64,000 bases of DNA from Thermocrinis jamiesonii (GCF_000702425.1 NZ_JNIE01000007.1:1-64000); one strand, 5' to 3'. Counted from the stretch's first letter, positions 15,891-27,720 are shown. The notes: generated from the sequence alone by a model not told the origin. Numbers and translations are program-made.

Positions 15891-18509
15891 TTAAGCTTTA
15901 GGCTTGAGAAATTTTTCAACTAATTCTTCTTCCTTCAAAGGTGGAGAGTAGAAATACCCTTGGAGTTTGTTACAACCGAGTTTTTTAAGCAAATTATACT
16001 GTTCCTCTGTCTCCACGCCCTCTGCCACGCTTTCTATACCAAAGGTCTTAGAAATTTCTATTATAGCTTCAACAATTTTTTTGGCCTTTTCATCTTCAAG
16101 CATCTTCTTTACAAAAGAAATGTCAATCTTAACGCACCGAACTGGTAGCTCTGAAAGATAAGAGAGGGATGAATAACCAGTGCCAAAGTCATCTATGGAT
16201 AAGCTACCACCCAATTTCAAAAAGTCACTTAGCACTTTTTCGTACTTAAGAACTTCAAACACTTCCCTCTCCGTTATTTCTATGTTTATACATCTTATAA
16301 AAAACTTGTCTTCAAAAAATTCTTCTAGAAGGTCAAAATTGGAAGGAGTTAGGTTTATACTGATACTTGGTATGCTATAGCCTGAATTCTTTAGCCTATG
16401 CAAAAAATTTTGCACACTCTTCAAAACAAATTTATCTATATCTCTCATTAGGTTCATGGATTCAGCTATAGGGATAAAGGTGGCAGGAGAGACAAAACCT
16501 CTTTTTGGAGAAAACCAACGGATAAGCGCCTCAACGCCAGATAGTTTTAAACTCTTGATATCTGCAATGGGTTGGTAATAAAGTAAAAACTCTCCCCTTT
16601 CCAAGGCTAAGGAAATTTCATCCTCAAAACTTAACCTTGTTCTAAACTCCGTTTCCAGACTAACATCGTACATACAATAACAACCCCTTCCCTGCTCCTT
16701 ACACTTTTTTAGCGCCACAATCGCTTTATCAAATAGAGATCTACCATCTTCCGCATCCTTTGGATAGACTGCAACCCCTATGTTAGTGAACAATTTAACT
16801 TTTAGATCATCCACTTTTACATCCACTTCTCTTAAAGCTTCTATTCTATGAAGAATATCTTTAACGTCTTTATCTAAAAATATGGCTATTGCAAATTCAT
16901 CCGAACCAGTCCTTGCAATAAGATGAGCTTCCGGGCATAAGCTTTTAAGCTTTTCTACAAAGGCCAATAGGATTCTATCTCCCAAATTAACGCCATAGTT
17001 TGCATTTATTAAGCTGAAATTGAAAATATCTACGACTAACAAGAGTAGTTTTTTTTGAAAACTCCTTGCTAAATCTATATTGTATTTCATATTTTCCAAA
17101 AATAACTTCCTATTTGGCAAGCCAGTTAATCCGTCGTAAAATTCTTTCTTGAACATATCTCTCTTCATAACCATTTTCTCAAGGGCCACTCCAAGGTTTG
17201 TAGCTAATTCTTCTAAAATCCTAAGCACATCATCGGTAAAGATTTCTTTCTCTGAAGAATAGAGGTTAATTACATACTTAACGCTATCTCCTACCTTTAT
17301 TGGTATAGAGATTGCTGATTTAAAACCAAAACTGATTGCCTTATCTTTCCAACTGGCTTGCGGTATTTCATCAAGATTGTTAATTTTCGATATCCTGCCT
17401 GTTAAAAAGGCCCTTTTGATAGGATTGTCTGGAGAAGAGCCTTGATCTTCAAGGTTTATTTCCAAATCCTTTAAATACTCCACAACTCCATAGGCATAAA
17501 CTACACCTACGGAACTGTTTAGTCTTTTTGCGATCCACACAAGTTCGTAATCTTCAGTTTTGTATATAGCCTCGCACGTTTTCTGGAGAAGTTCATACTC
17601 ATCTTCACAAGTGCTTATTATTCTGACCATCTCTCCAAAGAGGAATCTAATCTTTTGCAGTTTGATTTCTTTCGTTACTTCATATCCTATGGATAAAAAT
17701 CCTAGTGTTTCTCCTTTTTTAATTATAGGAATTATAGTCTTTCTTTCATAATAAATCTTTCCATTCTTTTTCCTGTTTATGAAAGTCCCATTCCAAACCT
17801 TTCCTGCCAAAATCGTATCCCAAAGCTCTTTGTAAAATTCTTTGGAATGGCGGCCAGATTTTAAAATAGATACCTTTCTGTTTATAGCTTCAAATGCACT
17901 GAATCCGGTGATCTTCTCAAAGGTCTCGTTCACAAACCTAATGATACCGCTTTTGTCTGTTAGCACTATAGAAACATTTGGAGAATTTAACACTAGTTCA
18001 AAAAGTTTTTTAAAACCAATCTTTTCCAACCTTAGGGTTTTCCCGTAGCTTTTTTCCAAAAGATTTTTTATTCTCTTTAACCTTGTTCTATCCTCATTTG
18101 AAAAGCTTTTTTTGTATTTAAATTCTAAGCATAAAACACCTACTACTTTTTTATTGTATCTTAGTATAAGATCCACAGTTGACTGTACGCCGAATGGTTT
18201 CCAGTAATTCTCAGAAAGCTCAGACGTTGAAGGGTCTTTATTTACATCTTCAGCAAAGATTATGCTACTTTTTAGCAGAGTTTTGTAATACTTCGGAAAG
18301 TATTTTAAGTTCAAGCTTTCTAAGCCTTCTAAAATATAATCATCTTTTCCAGCTTCGTAGTTATATACTGGAACTAAAAATTCATTCTCCACACGCCAGA
18401 AGTTACATCTGCTGGCTGACACTTCAACACATAGCAGTTTTAAAACCTTAGGAAGCGCAGAGTAAAACTCCCATTCCTTTACCAGATTCTCAATTTTATC
18501 CCAGCTCAT
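15891..18509 (-). CDS. GAF-PAS-GAF-GGDEF-EAL cyclic-di-GMP signalling protein
   Basis: This protein is 872 residues from the preferred start, which forms an ATGA overlap with the era stop; the longer in-frame start at 18557 would lie inside era. In order it has a GAF-like domain (about 20-160), PAS (175-290, LTDKSGIIRFVNETFEKITG), a second GAF (300-450), GGDEF (460-620) and EAL (630-870). The cyclase signature is GSDEF rather than GGDEF, and the VDIFNFSLINANYG substrate loop lacks the usual Lys and second Asp. EAL residues are intact: EALIRW, NIEITERE, SIDDFGTGYSSL, VAEGVETEEQ. It is probably a phosphodiesterase with a weakened or regulatory GGDEF. Confidence 0.92.
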   Translation of the reverse strand: MSWDKIENLVKEWEFYSALPKVLKLLCVEVSASRCNFWRVENEFLVPVYNYEAGKDDYILEGLESLNLKYFPKYYKTLLKSSIIFAEDVNKDPSTSELSENYWKPFGVQSTVDLILRYNKKVVGVLCLEFKYKKSFSNEDRTRLKRIKNLLEKSYGKTLRLEKIGFKKLFELVLNSPNVSIVLTDKSGIIRFVNETFEKITGFSAFEAINRKVSILKSGRHSKEFYKELWDTILAGKVWNGTFINRKKNGKIYYERKTIIPIIKKGETLGFLSIGYEVTKEIKLQKIRFLFGEMVRIISTCEDEYELLQKTCEAIYKTEDYELVWIAKRLNSSVGVVYAYGVVEYLKDLEINLEDQGSSPDNPIKRAFLTGRISKINNLDEIPQASWKDKAISFGFKSAISIPIKVGDSVKYVINLYSSEKEIFTDDVLRILEELATNLGVALEKMVMKRDMFKKEFYDGLTGLPNRKLFLENMKYNIDLARSFQKKLLLLVVDIFNFSLINANYGVNLGDRILLAFVEKLKSLCPEAHLIARTGSDEFAIAIFLDKDVKDILHRIEALREVDVKVDDLKVKLFTNIGVAVYPKDAEDGRSLFDKAIVALKKCKEQGRGCYCMYDVSLETEFRTRLSFEDEISLALERGEFLLYYQPIADIKSLKLSGVEALIRWFSPKRGFVSPATFIPIAESMNLMRDIDKFVLKSVQNFLHRLKNSGYSIPSISINLTPSNFDLLEEFFEDKFFIRCINIEITEREVFEVLKYEKVLSDFLKLGGSLSIDDFGTGYSSLSYLSELPVRCVKIDISFVKKMLEDEKAKKIVEAIIEISKTFGIESVAEGVETEEQYNLLKKLGCNKLQGYFYSPPLKEEELVEKFLKPKA

Positions 18510-19414
18510 TCTATCCTGTATCCAAAGCTCTTTACAAGTTCTGGCCTTTTTCTCCAATCGGGCTTTACTCTGACGAATAATTCTAAATAGACCTTCCTAC
18601 CGGTTATAATTTCCAACTCTTCCCTTGCCATCTTGCCTATGGACTTTAGCCTCTGACCGTCTTTGCCTATGATTATAGGTTTGTAATTTTCTCTATCGAC
18701 TATTATGTCTGCCTTTATAACCAGCACCCTTGGATCGTGGCTTCCGTCTGAGACCTCATTTACTACCACAGCCACTCCCTGTGGTATTTCTTGATGAACC
18801 TTCAGCAGAACCTTTTCCCTTATGATCTCCGCTGCTAAAAGTCTAAAGGGAATGTCTGTGGTCATCTCTTCGGGGAAAAGGGGCTCCCCTTCTGGAAGGT
18901 AATCAACTATAACCTTTAATAGTCTGTCTATGTTAAAGCCCTTTAGGGCGCTTATGGGAATTATTTCTTTAAACTCAGGATGCTTTTTGGAGATGTCTTC
19001 CACAAAAGGTAACAGATTTTCCAAAGGACCTATCCTATCTACCTTGTTTATCACCAAAAAAGTGTGCTTTTCCTTTGAATAGGGCTTTATGTAGGTTTCA
19101 AAAACCATTTCATCATCATCTCTCCAACCGTCCTCTGCGTCTATCATAAACAGTATTACGTCTGCATCCTGCAAAGAAGCTCCAGCTATGCCTATCATAG
19201 CCTCACCTAAGGCATCCCTTGGCTTGTATATACCTGGAGTATCCAAGAATATTATTTGGGCTTTATCGGGTATATTCTTAACGCCAAGAACCCTTATCCT
19301 CGTAGTTCCCGGCTTTGGAGATACTATGGATACCTTAGTACCTATCAAACTGTTTAAAAGTGTGGATTTTCCTACGTTTGGCTTGCCGACTATGGCAACA
19401 TAACCAACCTTCAT
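18506..19414 (-). CDS. era: Era GTPase
   Basis: This 302-residue GTPase assists maturation of the 30S subunit by binding the 3' end of 16S rRNA. It has the Era G domain (P-loop GKPNVGKSTLLN, switch GTTRIRVLG, DTPG, NKVD) and a C-terminal KH domain with YKPIIIGKDGQRLKSIG and ELFVRVKPDWRKRPEL. It overlaps icd upstream by 4 bp and runs into the GGDEF-EAL gene via ATGA, so the signalling protein is translationally coupled to era. Confidence 0.96.
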   Translation of the reverse strand: MKVGYVAIVGKPNVGKSTLLNSLIGTKVSIVSPKPGTTRIRVLGVKNIPDKAQIIFLDTPGIYKPRDALGEAMIGIAGASLQDADVILFMIDAEDGWRDDDEMVFETYIKPYSKEKHTFLVINKVDRIGPLENLLPFVEDISKKHPEFKEIIPISALKGFNIDRLLKVIVDYLPEGEPLFPEEMTTDIPFRLLAAEIIREKVLLKVHQEIPQGVAVVVNEVSDGSHDPRVLVIKADIIVDRENYKPIIIGKDGQRLKSIGKMAREELEIITGRKVYLELFVRVKPDWRKRPELVKSFGYRIE

Positions 19415-20667
19415 ATCCTTTCCACTATAGCCTTTGCAAATTCTTCTGTAGATAAAGCTTTGGCATCTATGCCCATTTTCTTAAAGCCATTGGCTATGTC
19501 TGGGGTTCCTAACCTATCCTTTATAGTTTCCTTCACAGCGGTGTATATAAGTTCAGAAGCTTCTTTCCAACCTAAGTATTCAAGCATCATAGCGCCCGAA
19601 AGTGTTAAAGAAAGGGGATTGGCTATGCCCTTTCCTGCTATGTCATAAGCGGTTCCGTGGGTGCTTTCAAACAACGCATACCCATCTCCTATGTTTCCGC
19701 TTGGCACAAAACCAGGTCCTCCCACCAAGGCAGAAGCCAAATCGGATATGTAATCGCCGTTTAGGTTTTGAGTGATTATCACATCATAAGCCTCTGGCTT
19801 TAAAACCAACTGCATGAGCATCTGGTCTGTGATCACCTTTACCATAAGCACCTGTCCTTCCTTTGGCTCTCCTTCTGTTATAACTTTTCCTTCAAACTCT
19901 GGCTCCTTTGCCACCTCAAAGGCCCAGTTCATAAATGCACCTTCTGTTGCCTTCATGATGTTTCCTTTTCCTACAACCGCCACCACTCTTTTGTTGTTCT
20001 GCAGTGCATACCTTAGAGCTTTTCTTACGTGCCTTTTGGTCTTCCACTCGCTCATGGGCTTTACAGTTATTCCACAGTCTTCCGGCAGTGCATACTCAGA
20101 AACCCCCATCTCTTCTATGAAAAACTTCCTTACCTTCTGAGTTTTTTCATCCTTTGGCATGAATTCTATGGACATATAAACATCGTCGGAGTTTTCCCTA
20201 AAGATAGCTAAATTTACCCTCTCTGGGTTTGGTATGGGTGAAGGTTGTCCGAGCCAATAAACGGGTCTTATGGCGGAGTAGAAGTCCATAGACTGCCTTA
20301 GTATGGCGTTTAAGGACTTTCCTCCTTTTCCTACGGGTGTTCCCAATGGTCCTTTTATAGACACTATGGCGGACTTTAAAACCTCAAGGGTTTCTTGGGG
20401 CATTCTTTCACCGGTTTTTTCCTCTGCCTTGTCCCCAGCTAAAAGTTCCACCCAGTATATAGCCCTTGAGCCACCGTAAGCCTTCTCAACTGCCCTATTT
20501 ACAACCATTATCATCGCCGGAGCAATTTCTGGACCTATCCCATCTCCTTCTATGAAGGGGATGATAGGATTGTTTGGGACCTCCAAGCTTTTGTCTTCTT
20601 TAAGCTTTATAAACTGCCCCTCTTGGGGTATAACCGCCTTACCAGACCAATAATAAACTCTTTCCAT
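19411..20667 (-). CDS. icd: Isocitrate dehydrogenase (NADP type)
   Basis: This 418-residue enzyme interconverts isocitrate and 2-oxoglutarate; in Aquificaceae it is expected to run in the carboxylating direction within the reductive TCA route. Motifs are IPFIEGDGIGPEI, the substrate-binding GGKSLNAILRQSMDFYSAIRP and the cofactor region FESTHGTAYDIAGKGIANP. The N-terminus MERVYYWSGKAVIPQEG fixes the start at 20667. A palindromic ATTATAAT ends 8 nt upstream and there is no Shine-Dalgarno, so the message may be leaderless. Confidence 0.95.
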   Translation of the reverse strand: MERVYYWSGKAVIPQEGQFIKLKEDKSLEVPNNPIIPFIEGDGIGPEIAPAMIMVVNRAVEKAYGGSRAIYWVELLAGDKAEEKTGERMPQETLEVLKSAIVSIKGPLGTPVGKGGKSLNAILRQSMDFYSAIRPVYWLGQPSPIPNPERVNLAIFRENSDDVYMSIEFMPKDEKTQKVRKFFIEEMGVSEYALPEDCGITVKPMSEWKTKRHVRKALRYALQNNKRVVAVVGKGNIMKATEGAFMNWAFEVAKEPEFEGKVITEGEPKEGQVLMVKVITDQMLMQLVLKPEAYDVIITQNLNGDYISDLASALVGGPGFVPSGNIGDGYALFESTHGTAYDIAGKGIANPLSLTLSGAMMLEYLGWKEASELIYTAVKETIKDRLGTPDIANGFKKMGIDAKALSTEEFAKAIVERI

Positions 20668-20675
20668 GAAAGTTT

Positions 20676-20683
20676 ATTATAAT
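20676..20683. promoter_or_regulatory. Palindromic ATTATAAT shared by icd and a lipoprotein gene
   Basis: ATTATAAT is its own reverse complement and so offers a TATAAT -10 on both strands. It sits 8 nt before the icd ATG (leftward) and 12 nt before the ATG at 20696 (rightward). No convincing -35 is seen on either strand. Confidence 0.5.
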
Positions 20684-20695
20684 GGTTTTATAGCT

Positions 20696-21058
20696 ATGAA
20701 GAGAATAGCACTCATAGCTATCTTCTTTTCTTTTTCCTGTGGAGTGGTCAGAACAGGAGAGGAAGGCCTACAAAGATTTACCTTGAAGACTACGATAATA
20801 GAGAATGTAGAAAACTGCGAAAGTCTTATAAAAAGGGAATCATTGCGACCTCAGGTATGCGGAAGATGTAAAATTACTTTTGACAGTCAAAAAAAACGCT
20901 TGATAGTCGCAGAAACCGACGAGTGTGTTCCCTACGACTCATACGGCTGTGTCACATCCTTTGGGGAAACATTTTTGATAAATACTCTGTCTTGCAAAGC
21001 TTTATCTGAAAGATTGCCCAAGGTTCAAGAACAGCCTGTTATAGAACAAAAGAGGTAA
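20696..21058 (+). CDS. Putative small lipoprotein, cysteine-rich
   Basis: I do not recognise this 120-residue protein. I start it at the ATG at 20696 (MKRIALIAIFFSFSCGVV), a lipoprotein-like signal with a candidate lipidated Cys at residue 15; the earlier in-frame ATG at 20666 would overlap icd and add a polar stretch. The mature part has six or more Cys (NCESL, VCGRCK, DECVPYDSYGCV, LSCKAL), suggesting disulfides or metal binding in the periplasm. It is followed 4 bp later by gcvPB. Confidence 0.65.
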   Translation: MKRIALIAIFFSFSCGVVRTGEEGLQRFTLKTTIIENVENCESLIKRESLRPQVCGRCKITFDSQKKRLIVAETDECVPYDSYGCVTSFGETFLINTLSCKALSERLPKVQEQPVIEQKR

Positions 21059-21062
21059 TAGG

Positions 21063-22493
21063 ATGGCTTTGATCTTTGAGTTTTCAAAAGATAACACAAA
21101 GGGTTATAGACTGCCCAAACTGGACGTGCAAGAGGTAGATATTTCCCAATACTTAGATGAATACTACAGAGAGGATCTAAAATTTCCAGAGGTTTCTGAG
21201 CTCGAGGTAATTAGGCATTACACCAAACTCTCTCAAAAAAACTACGCCATAGACACAACTATGGTTCCCCTTGGCTCCTGCACTATGAAGTATAATCCAA
21301 GGATAAACGAGGAGCTGGCAAATAAAGAGGAATTTCTAAGCTTACATCCTTTTTTGCCTGAAGATTATGCGCAGGGAATACTGAGGATTATGTTTGAGCT
21401 TAAAGAATTTTTAAAAGAGTTGGGAGGATTTGCGGATGTGAGCCTTCAGCCTGCCGCAGGAGCCCACGGAGAGTTCTTGGGACTACTGATGATAGCAGCC
21501 TATCACAGAGACAAAGGAAACGATCATAAGACCAAAATACTTGTTCCAGATTCGGCCCACGGCACAAACCCAGCTTCCGCAAGCATATGTGGGTTTGAAG
21601 TAATAACAATAAAAAGTGATAAAAACGGACAGCTGGATTGGGAGGACTTTACGAGAAAACTTGATGACAGAGTAGCGGGGCTTATGATTACAAACCCAAA
21701 CACCCTTGGCATTTTTGAAAAAAGGATCAAAGAGATAGCACAGCTTTTGCACCAAAGGGATGCCTTGCTTTACATGGACGGAGCTAACTTCAATGCTATA
21801 GTGGGTATGGCAAAGCCAGGTAAGTGGGGAGTAGATGTGATGCATTTTAACCTTCACAAAACTTTTTCCACACCCCACGGTGGTGGAGGTCCAGGCAGTG
21901 GGCCTGTAGGTGTGTCCGAAAGGCTTAAGCCTTATATACCGGTGCCTCAGGTTGAGTTTGACGGAAAGAAGTATTACCTAAATTGGAACATTCCAAAAAG
22001 TGTGGGCAAGCTTTTAAGCTTTTACGGGCACGTGGGTGTAATGATTAGAGCTTTGGCATACATCCTTTCTTACGGTAAAGAAATAGACAAAATTGCCAAA
22101 TACGCAGTTCTAAACGCTAGGTATTTGTATCATCTACTAAAAGACGTTCTGCATGATCCTTATCCAAACTCACCTAAGATGCACGAAGTGGTCTTTTCTG
22201 GCTTGCCTTTGCAAAAAATGGGTATCAGCGTCCTTGATTTAGCTAAGGCTTTACTTGACGAAGGTTTCTATGCTCCAACCATATACTTCCCTCTTGTTGT
22301 CAAAGAAGCCATCATGATAGAGCCAACAGAAACAGAAAGCCCACAGACAATTGAACATTTTGCAAATACCATAAAGTCCATACTGAAAGAATCGCCGGAA
22401 ACTATAAAGTCTAAGCCAGAAAAGACCGCAGTTGGAAGGATAAAAGAAGCCCAAGCAAACAGAAATCCTATTTTTAAAGTCTCATTGGCATAA
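21063..22493 (+). CDS. gcvPB: Glycine dehydrogenase (decarboxylating) subunit 2, GcvPB
   Basis: This 476-residue PLP enzyme is the second half of the split P protein of the glycine cleavage system. The cofactor Lys lies in HFNLHKTFSTPHGGGGPG, with MDGANFNAIVG before it. It works with GcvPA, GcvH and GcvT; only gcvT (42822-43841) is also in this window, so the system is dispersed. The 3' end overlaps the convergent dnaN by 20 bp. Confidence 0.95.
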   Translation: MALIFEFSKDNTKGYRLPKLDVQEVDISQYLDEYYREDLKFPEVSELEVIRHYTKLSQKNYAIDTTMVPLGSCTMKYNPRINEELANKEEFLSLHPFLPEDYAQGILRIMFELKEFLKELGGFADVSLQPAAGAHGEFLGLLMIAAYHRDKGNDHKTKILVPDSAHGTNPASASICGFEVITIKSDKNGQLDWEDFTRKLDDRVAGLMITNPNTLGIFEKRIKEIAQLLHQRDALLYMDGANFNAIVGMAKPGKWGVDVMHFNLHKTFSTPHGGGGPGSGPVGVSERLKPYIPVPQVEFDGKKYYLNWNIPKSVGKLLSFYGHVGVMIRALAYILSYGKEIDKIAKYAVLNARYLYHLLKDVLHDPYPNSPKMHEVVFSGLPLQKMGISVLDLAKALLDEGFYAPTIYFPLVVKEAIMIEPTETESPQTIEHFANTIKSILKESPETIKSKPEKTAVGRIKEAQANRNPIFKVSLA

Positions 22494-23559
22494 TCAAACA
22501 AAGATAGGGGTCTTTGTTAAAATCTACGCTTTCAAAAATTACCGGACTATCCGCATCAAAGGCTTTTATGTAAATTCTATCAGAATCAAAGCTATCCAAA
22601 GCTTCTAAGATATACTTTCCGTTAAAACCTATTTCAATAGGCTCTCCGCTGTAATCTATATCCACCTCGTCTTTTCCTTCACCAAACTCCGGCTCAGATA
22701 TCTCAAGTAAAAGCAAGTCTTTTGTAAAGGAAAGTTTTACAGGAAAGGCAGATGCGGACGCAATGGCAGAAAGTCGCTTTAGAGACTTCTCTAAATCTTC
22801 CCTATCCACTACCGCAATAACCCGAAAGTCGGAGGGAATAACCGCAAGATAATCGGGATATTCACCCTCCAAAAGCCTAACCGAAAGGGTCCAATTTTCT
22901 CCCTTCACGTGGGCAAAGTTTTCGTCTTTGCCCACAGAAACCGCTCCTATTGTGTCTTTAAGCAGTTTTTCCAAAACTTTTAAGCTTTTACGTGACAGCA
23001 AAAGCTCATCCTCAAAGGTCTGCTCAGGCATAAAAAGGGCAAGACGGTGTCCATCAGAACCGACAAAGTGAAGCCTACCGTCATGATTGCGAACATACAT
23101 TCCCTGCAAAGCATACCTTGTTTCTTCCTTTGATACCGCATATTCCACCTTTGATATAGCCCTTGAAAGAATAGAGCTTGGAATTTGGTCTTTTACGATC
23201 ACCTGTGGAAATTCAGGAAATTCAAAAGGATCCGCACAGACCAACTTAAATTGACTTCTCCCGCCTTTTACTATCAGCTTATCCTCCACAAGTTCCATAT
23301 AAACTTCTGCGGAGGACAAATTCTTCACTATAGACTGTATTTTGTTTGCATTTACAGAAGTTTCTCCTTTGATCTCAACCCTTGCGGGAAGGTCAAATAC
23401 TAAAAAGTTCTCCAAATCTGTAGCGTAAATATAGAGTCTGTCCTCGTCCGCAGTCAGTTTGAAGTTGTTGAGCACAGGAAGGGCAGATTTTCTTTCGGTA
23501 GCGGACTTTGCCTTTGAAAGTGCCTCCTCAAACTCTATTCTATCTACAAAGACTTGCAT
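22474..23559 (-). CDS. dnaN: DNA polymerase III beta subunit (sliding clamp)
   Basis: This 361-residue three-domain clamp begins MQVFVDRIEFEEALSKAK, as the family should. It contains FVGSDGHRLALF in the second domain and ends YLCLIMPMRL, the usual PMRL C-terminus. It tethers polymerase III to DNA. It is not next to dnaA or gyrB as in many bacteria. No Shine-Dalgarno precedes the ATG; a palindromic ATTATAAT ends 9 nt upstream, suggesting leaderless translation. Confidence 0.97.
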   Translation of the reverse strand: MQVFVDRIEFEEALSKAKSATERKSALPVLNNFKLTADEDRLYIYATDLENFLVFDLPARVEIKGETSVNANKIQSIVKNLSSAEVYMELVEDKLIVKGGRSQFKLVCADPFEFPEFPQVIVKDQIPSSILSRAISKVEYAVSKEETRYALQGMYVRNHDGRLHFVGSDGHRLALFMPEQTFEDELLLSRKSLKVLEKLLKDTIGAVSVGKDENFAHVKGENWTLSVRLLEGEYPDYLAVIPSDFRVIAVVDREDLEKSLKRLSAIASASAFPVKLSFTKDLLLLEISEPEFGEGKDEVDIDYSGEPIEIGFNGKYILEALDSFDSDRIYIKAFDADSPVIFESVDFNKDPYLCLIMPMRL

Positions 23560-23568
23560 GGATTATGT

Positions 23569-25691
<2,123 letters not shown>

Positions 25692-25717
25692 GAAGATTGA
25701 TTTTAAAATAAGAACCG

Positions 25718-26443
25718 ATGTTTTTCCTTTTATTGTTTTTACCTTTCAGCATACTTGCCAGCGAGCTTACCCTTTGCTATAAGGCTTACTATTTGTTTTT
25801 CCCTGTAGCCCGCACCTGCATAACCTACAAGCAGGAAGGAGAAAATCTAAAGGTTTCAAGTTGGGTCAGAACCATCAACGTAGGTAGCCTTGTAAAAAGG
25901 GTATATAACCACGGCTATGCGGTAATTTACATAAAAAGTTTAACTCCAATTGAGTTTTTCTACCACCAAGAAGAAGGAAGCTTTAAGAGAAGACAGCACT
26001 ATACCTTTAAAGACTCAAAGATTTACGTAAAAGAGATACACTACGTAGAGCTAACAGAAGAACAAGAAAGGATAGAGGAAAGAGTTTATGATTATACGGA
26101 TTATGTGGATCCCTATACCGCAAGTTTGATGCTATACAAGAGCGCTCTAAAAGAACAAAGCGGAAACTTGAAGATGTTTTACGATGGCAAAACTTACAGC
26201 ATACCATACTCCGTGGTGGGTGAAGAGTGGGTATTGGAAAAATACAGGGCTTTGGTTTTAAACGTGCAACCCAATATAAAAACAAAAGGACTTTTGAAGC
26301 CAAAAGGTATGTGGAGACTGTGGATAGATAGGGAAAATTTGTTTCCTGTAAAGATGCAGTTGCTTTTTGTTTTAGGAAGTGTAAAGGCGGTTCTGGAAGA
26401 GGTAAAGGGAGATATAGAGCTTTTAAAGAGGATACTTTTATGA
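25718..26443 (+). CDS. DUF3108-domain exported protein
   Basis: This 241-residue protein has an N-terminal signal peptide (MFFLLLFLPFSILA) and an all-beta DUF3108-like domain: LTLCYKAYYLFFPVARTCI, VYDYTDYVDPYTASLMLYKS and KPKGMWRLWIDRENLFPVKM. It is probably periplasmic or outer-membrane associated; the family role is unknown. It overlaps uppP by 4 bp, hinting at an envelope function. Confidence 0.75.
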   Translation: MFFLLLFLPFSILASELTLCYKAYYLFFPVARTCITYKQEGENLKVSSWVRTINVGSLVKRVYNHGYAVIYIKSLTPIEFFYHQEEGSFKRRQHYTFKDSKIYVKEIHYVELTEEQERIEERVYDYTDYVDPYTASLMLYKSALKEQSGNLKMFYDGKTYSIPYSVVGEEWVLEKYRALVLNVQPNIKTKGLLKPKGMWRLWIDRENLFPVKMQLLFVLGSVKAVLEEVKGDIELLKRILL

Positions 26444-27210
26444 GTCCAAAGGATGCGATTATCTTAGGCTTTGTTGAAGGATTGACAGAATTTTTGCCAG
26501 TATCTTCCACTGGCCATCTTATACTCACAGCCCATATATTAGGCTTAACTCACAATGAATTTACCAAAAGCTTTGAGATTTCTATCCAGCTTGGTGCCAT
26601 ACTGGCGGTTTTTTCCCTTTACCTAAAAAGATTCTTAACAGACTTTGAAACATGGAAGAGAATAATATTGGCTTTCCTTCCTACTGGCATACTTGGCTTT
26701 ATCCTTTATAGGTTCATCAAAGGCTACTTGATCGGAAATGATTTGGTGGTAGTAGTTAGCCTTCTCTTAGGTGGCGTTTTTTTGATTTTTGCGGACAGGT
26801 GGTGTGAAAGATTTTGCCATATAGATCAAGTTCAAAAGTTAGCCCTTAGCAAAGCTTTTGTGATTGGTCTTTTTCAGTCTTTGGCTATGGTGCCGGGCGT
26901 ATCCCGAAGCGGAGCAACAATAATAGGCGGTATGCTTATGGGACTAAACAGAAAACAAGCAGCAGAATTTTCCTTTTTGCTGGCAGTGCCCACCATGCTA
27001 TCCGCCACAGGCTATGACCTTTACAAGTCCTACTCTCAGTTTAGCTTTCAGGAGTTTCATCTTTTGGCAATAGGCTTTGCAGTTTCCTTCTTAACAGCCA
27101 TCCTATCAGTAAAGCTTTTCCTAAGATTTGTATCTTCATACAGTTTTCTACCCTTTGGTATCTACAGAATGTTAGTTAGTCTCTTGTATTCATACTTCTT
27201 CTTGTTTTAG
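26440..27210 (+). CDS. uppP: Undecaprenyl-diphosphatase UppP/BacA
   Basis: This 256-residue polytopic protein dephosphorylates undecaprenyl diphosphate, recycling the lipid carrier for peptidoglycan and O-antigen. Both catalytic motifs are intact: EGLTEFLPVSSTGHL near residue 14 and VPGVSRSGATIIGG near 155. It belongs with uppS at 61529. The last 21 bp overlap the convergent gene at 27190. Confidence 0.95.
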   Translation: MSPKDAIILGFVEGLTEFLPVSSTGHLILTAHILGLTHNEFTKSFEISIQLGAILAVFSLYLKRFLTDFETWKRIILAFLPTGILGFILYRFIKGYLIGNDLVVVVSLLLGGVFLIFADRWCERFCHIDQVQKLALSKAFVIGLFQSLAMVPGVSRSGATIIGGMLMGLNRKQAAEFSFLLAVPTMLSATGYDLYKSYSQFSFQEFHLLAIGFAVSFLTAILSVKLFLRFVSSYSFLPFGIYRMLVSLLYSYFFLF

Positions 27211-27711
27211 CTGGATCCATCGTCCGTTGGTTTTAGAATAATAACACTCTGGTTTGCCGATGTTTAGTTTTTTGAACTTTTTGTATTCTTCAATATTTTT
27301 TAAAAATTCCTTCATGTGTTCTTCCGAATCAAAGAAAAGATATTGATCTGCACACTTTAACACGACGTAATCTTTGTTTTCCCTTATTACTGCCGAACAC
27401 AAGGCACAACGCGTATTTTCCGAAGGCTTAGGTGGTGGAGCGTTCTTTTTGTCTTTGTAAGCCCAATAGAGCATTGCTAAAATAGAACCAATGGCAAAAA
27501 ACTCATACACCACAGCGTGGAAAAAAGACAGCACTCCCAACAAAAAGCTCAACGCGGTGGTAAATATCCCACCTACTGTAAGAATGGCGGTTATGAATAT
27601 ATACCTTACTCTTGCACCCAAGAATATTAAAGCTATTATGGAAGCTATGCCAATGGCTCTAAGAAGACCTACGAGGATTATAAGAATGTGTGCAAGCTCA
27701 TGCATTTCCAT
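27190..27711 (-). CDS. Membrane protein with TRASH-like cysteine domain
   Basis: This 173-residue protein has three N-terminal membrane helices (roughly residues 5-90) followed by a soluble domain with CALCSAVIRE, then KCADQYLFFDSEEHMKEFL. The spacing of Cys residues before an aromatic F and an amphipathic helix recalls TRASH/YHS-type metal-binding domains, so I infer a metal-sensing or metal-handling role. I do not recognise the full protein. It lies directly downstream of tRNA-Lys. Confidence 0.55.
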   Translation of the reverse strand: MEMHELAHILIILVGLLRAIGIASIIALIFLGARVRYIFITAILTVGGIFTTALSFLLGVLSFFHAVVYEFFAIGSILAMLYWAYKDKKNAPPPKPSENTRCALCSAVIRENKDYVVLKCADQYLFFDSEEHMKEFLKNIEEYKKFKKLNIGKPECYYSKTNGRWIQLKQEEV

Positions 27712-27720
27712 GACTAAAAG

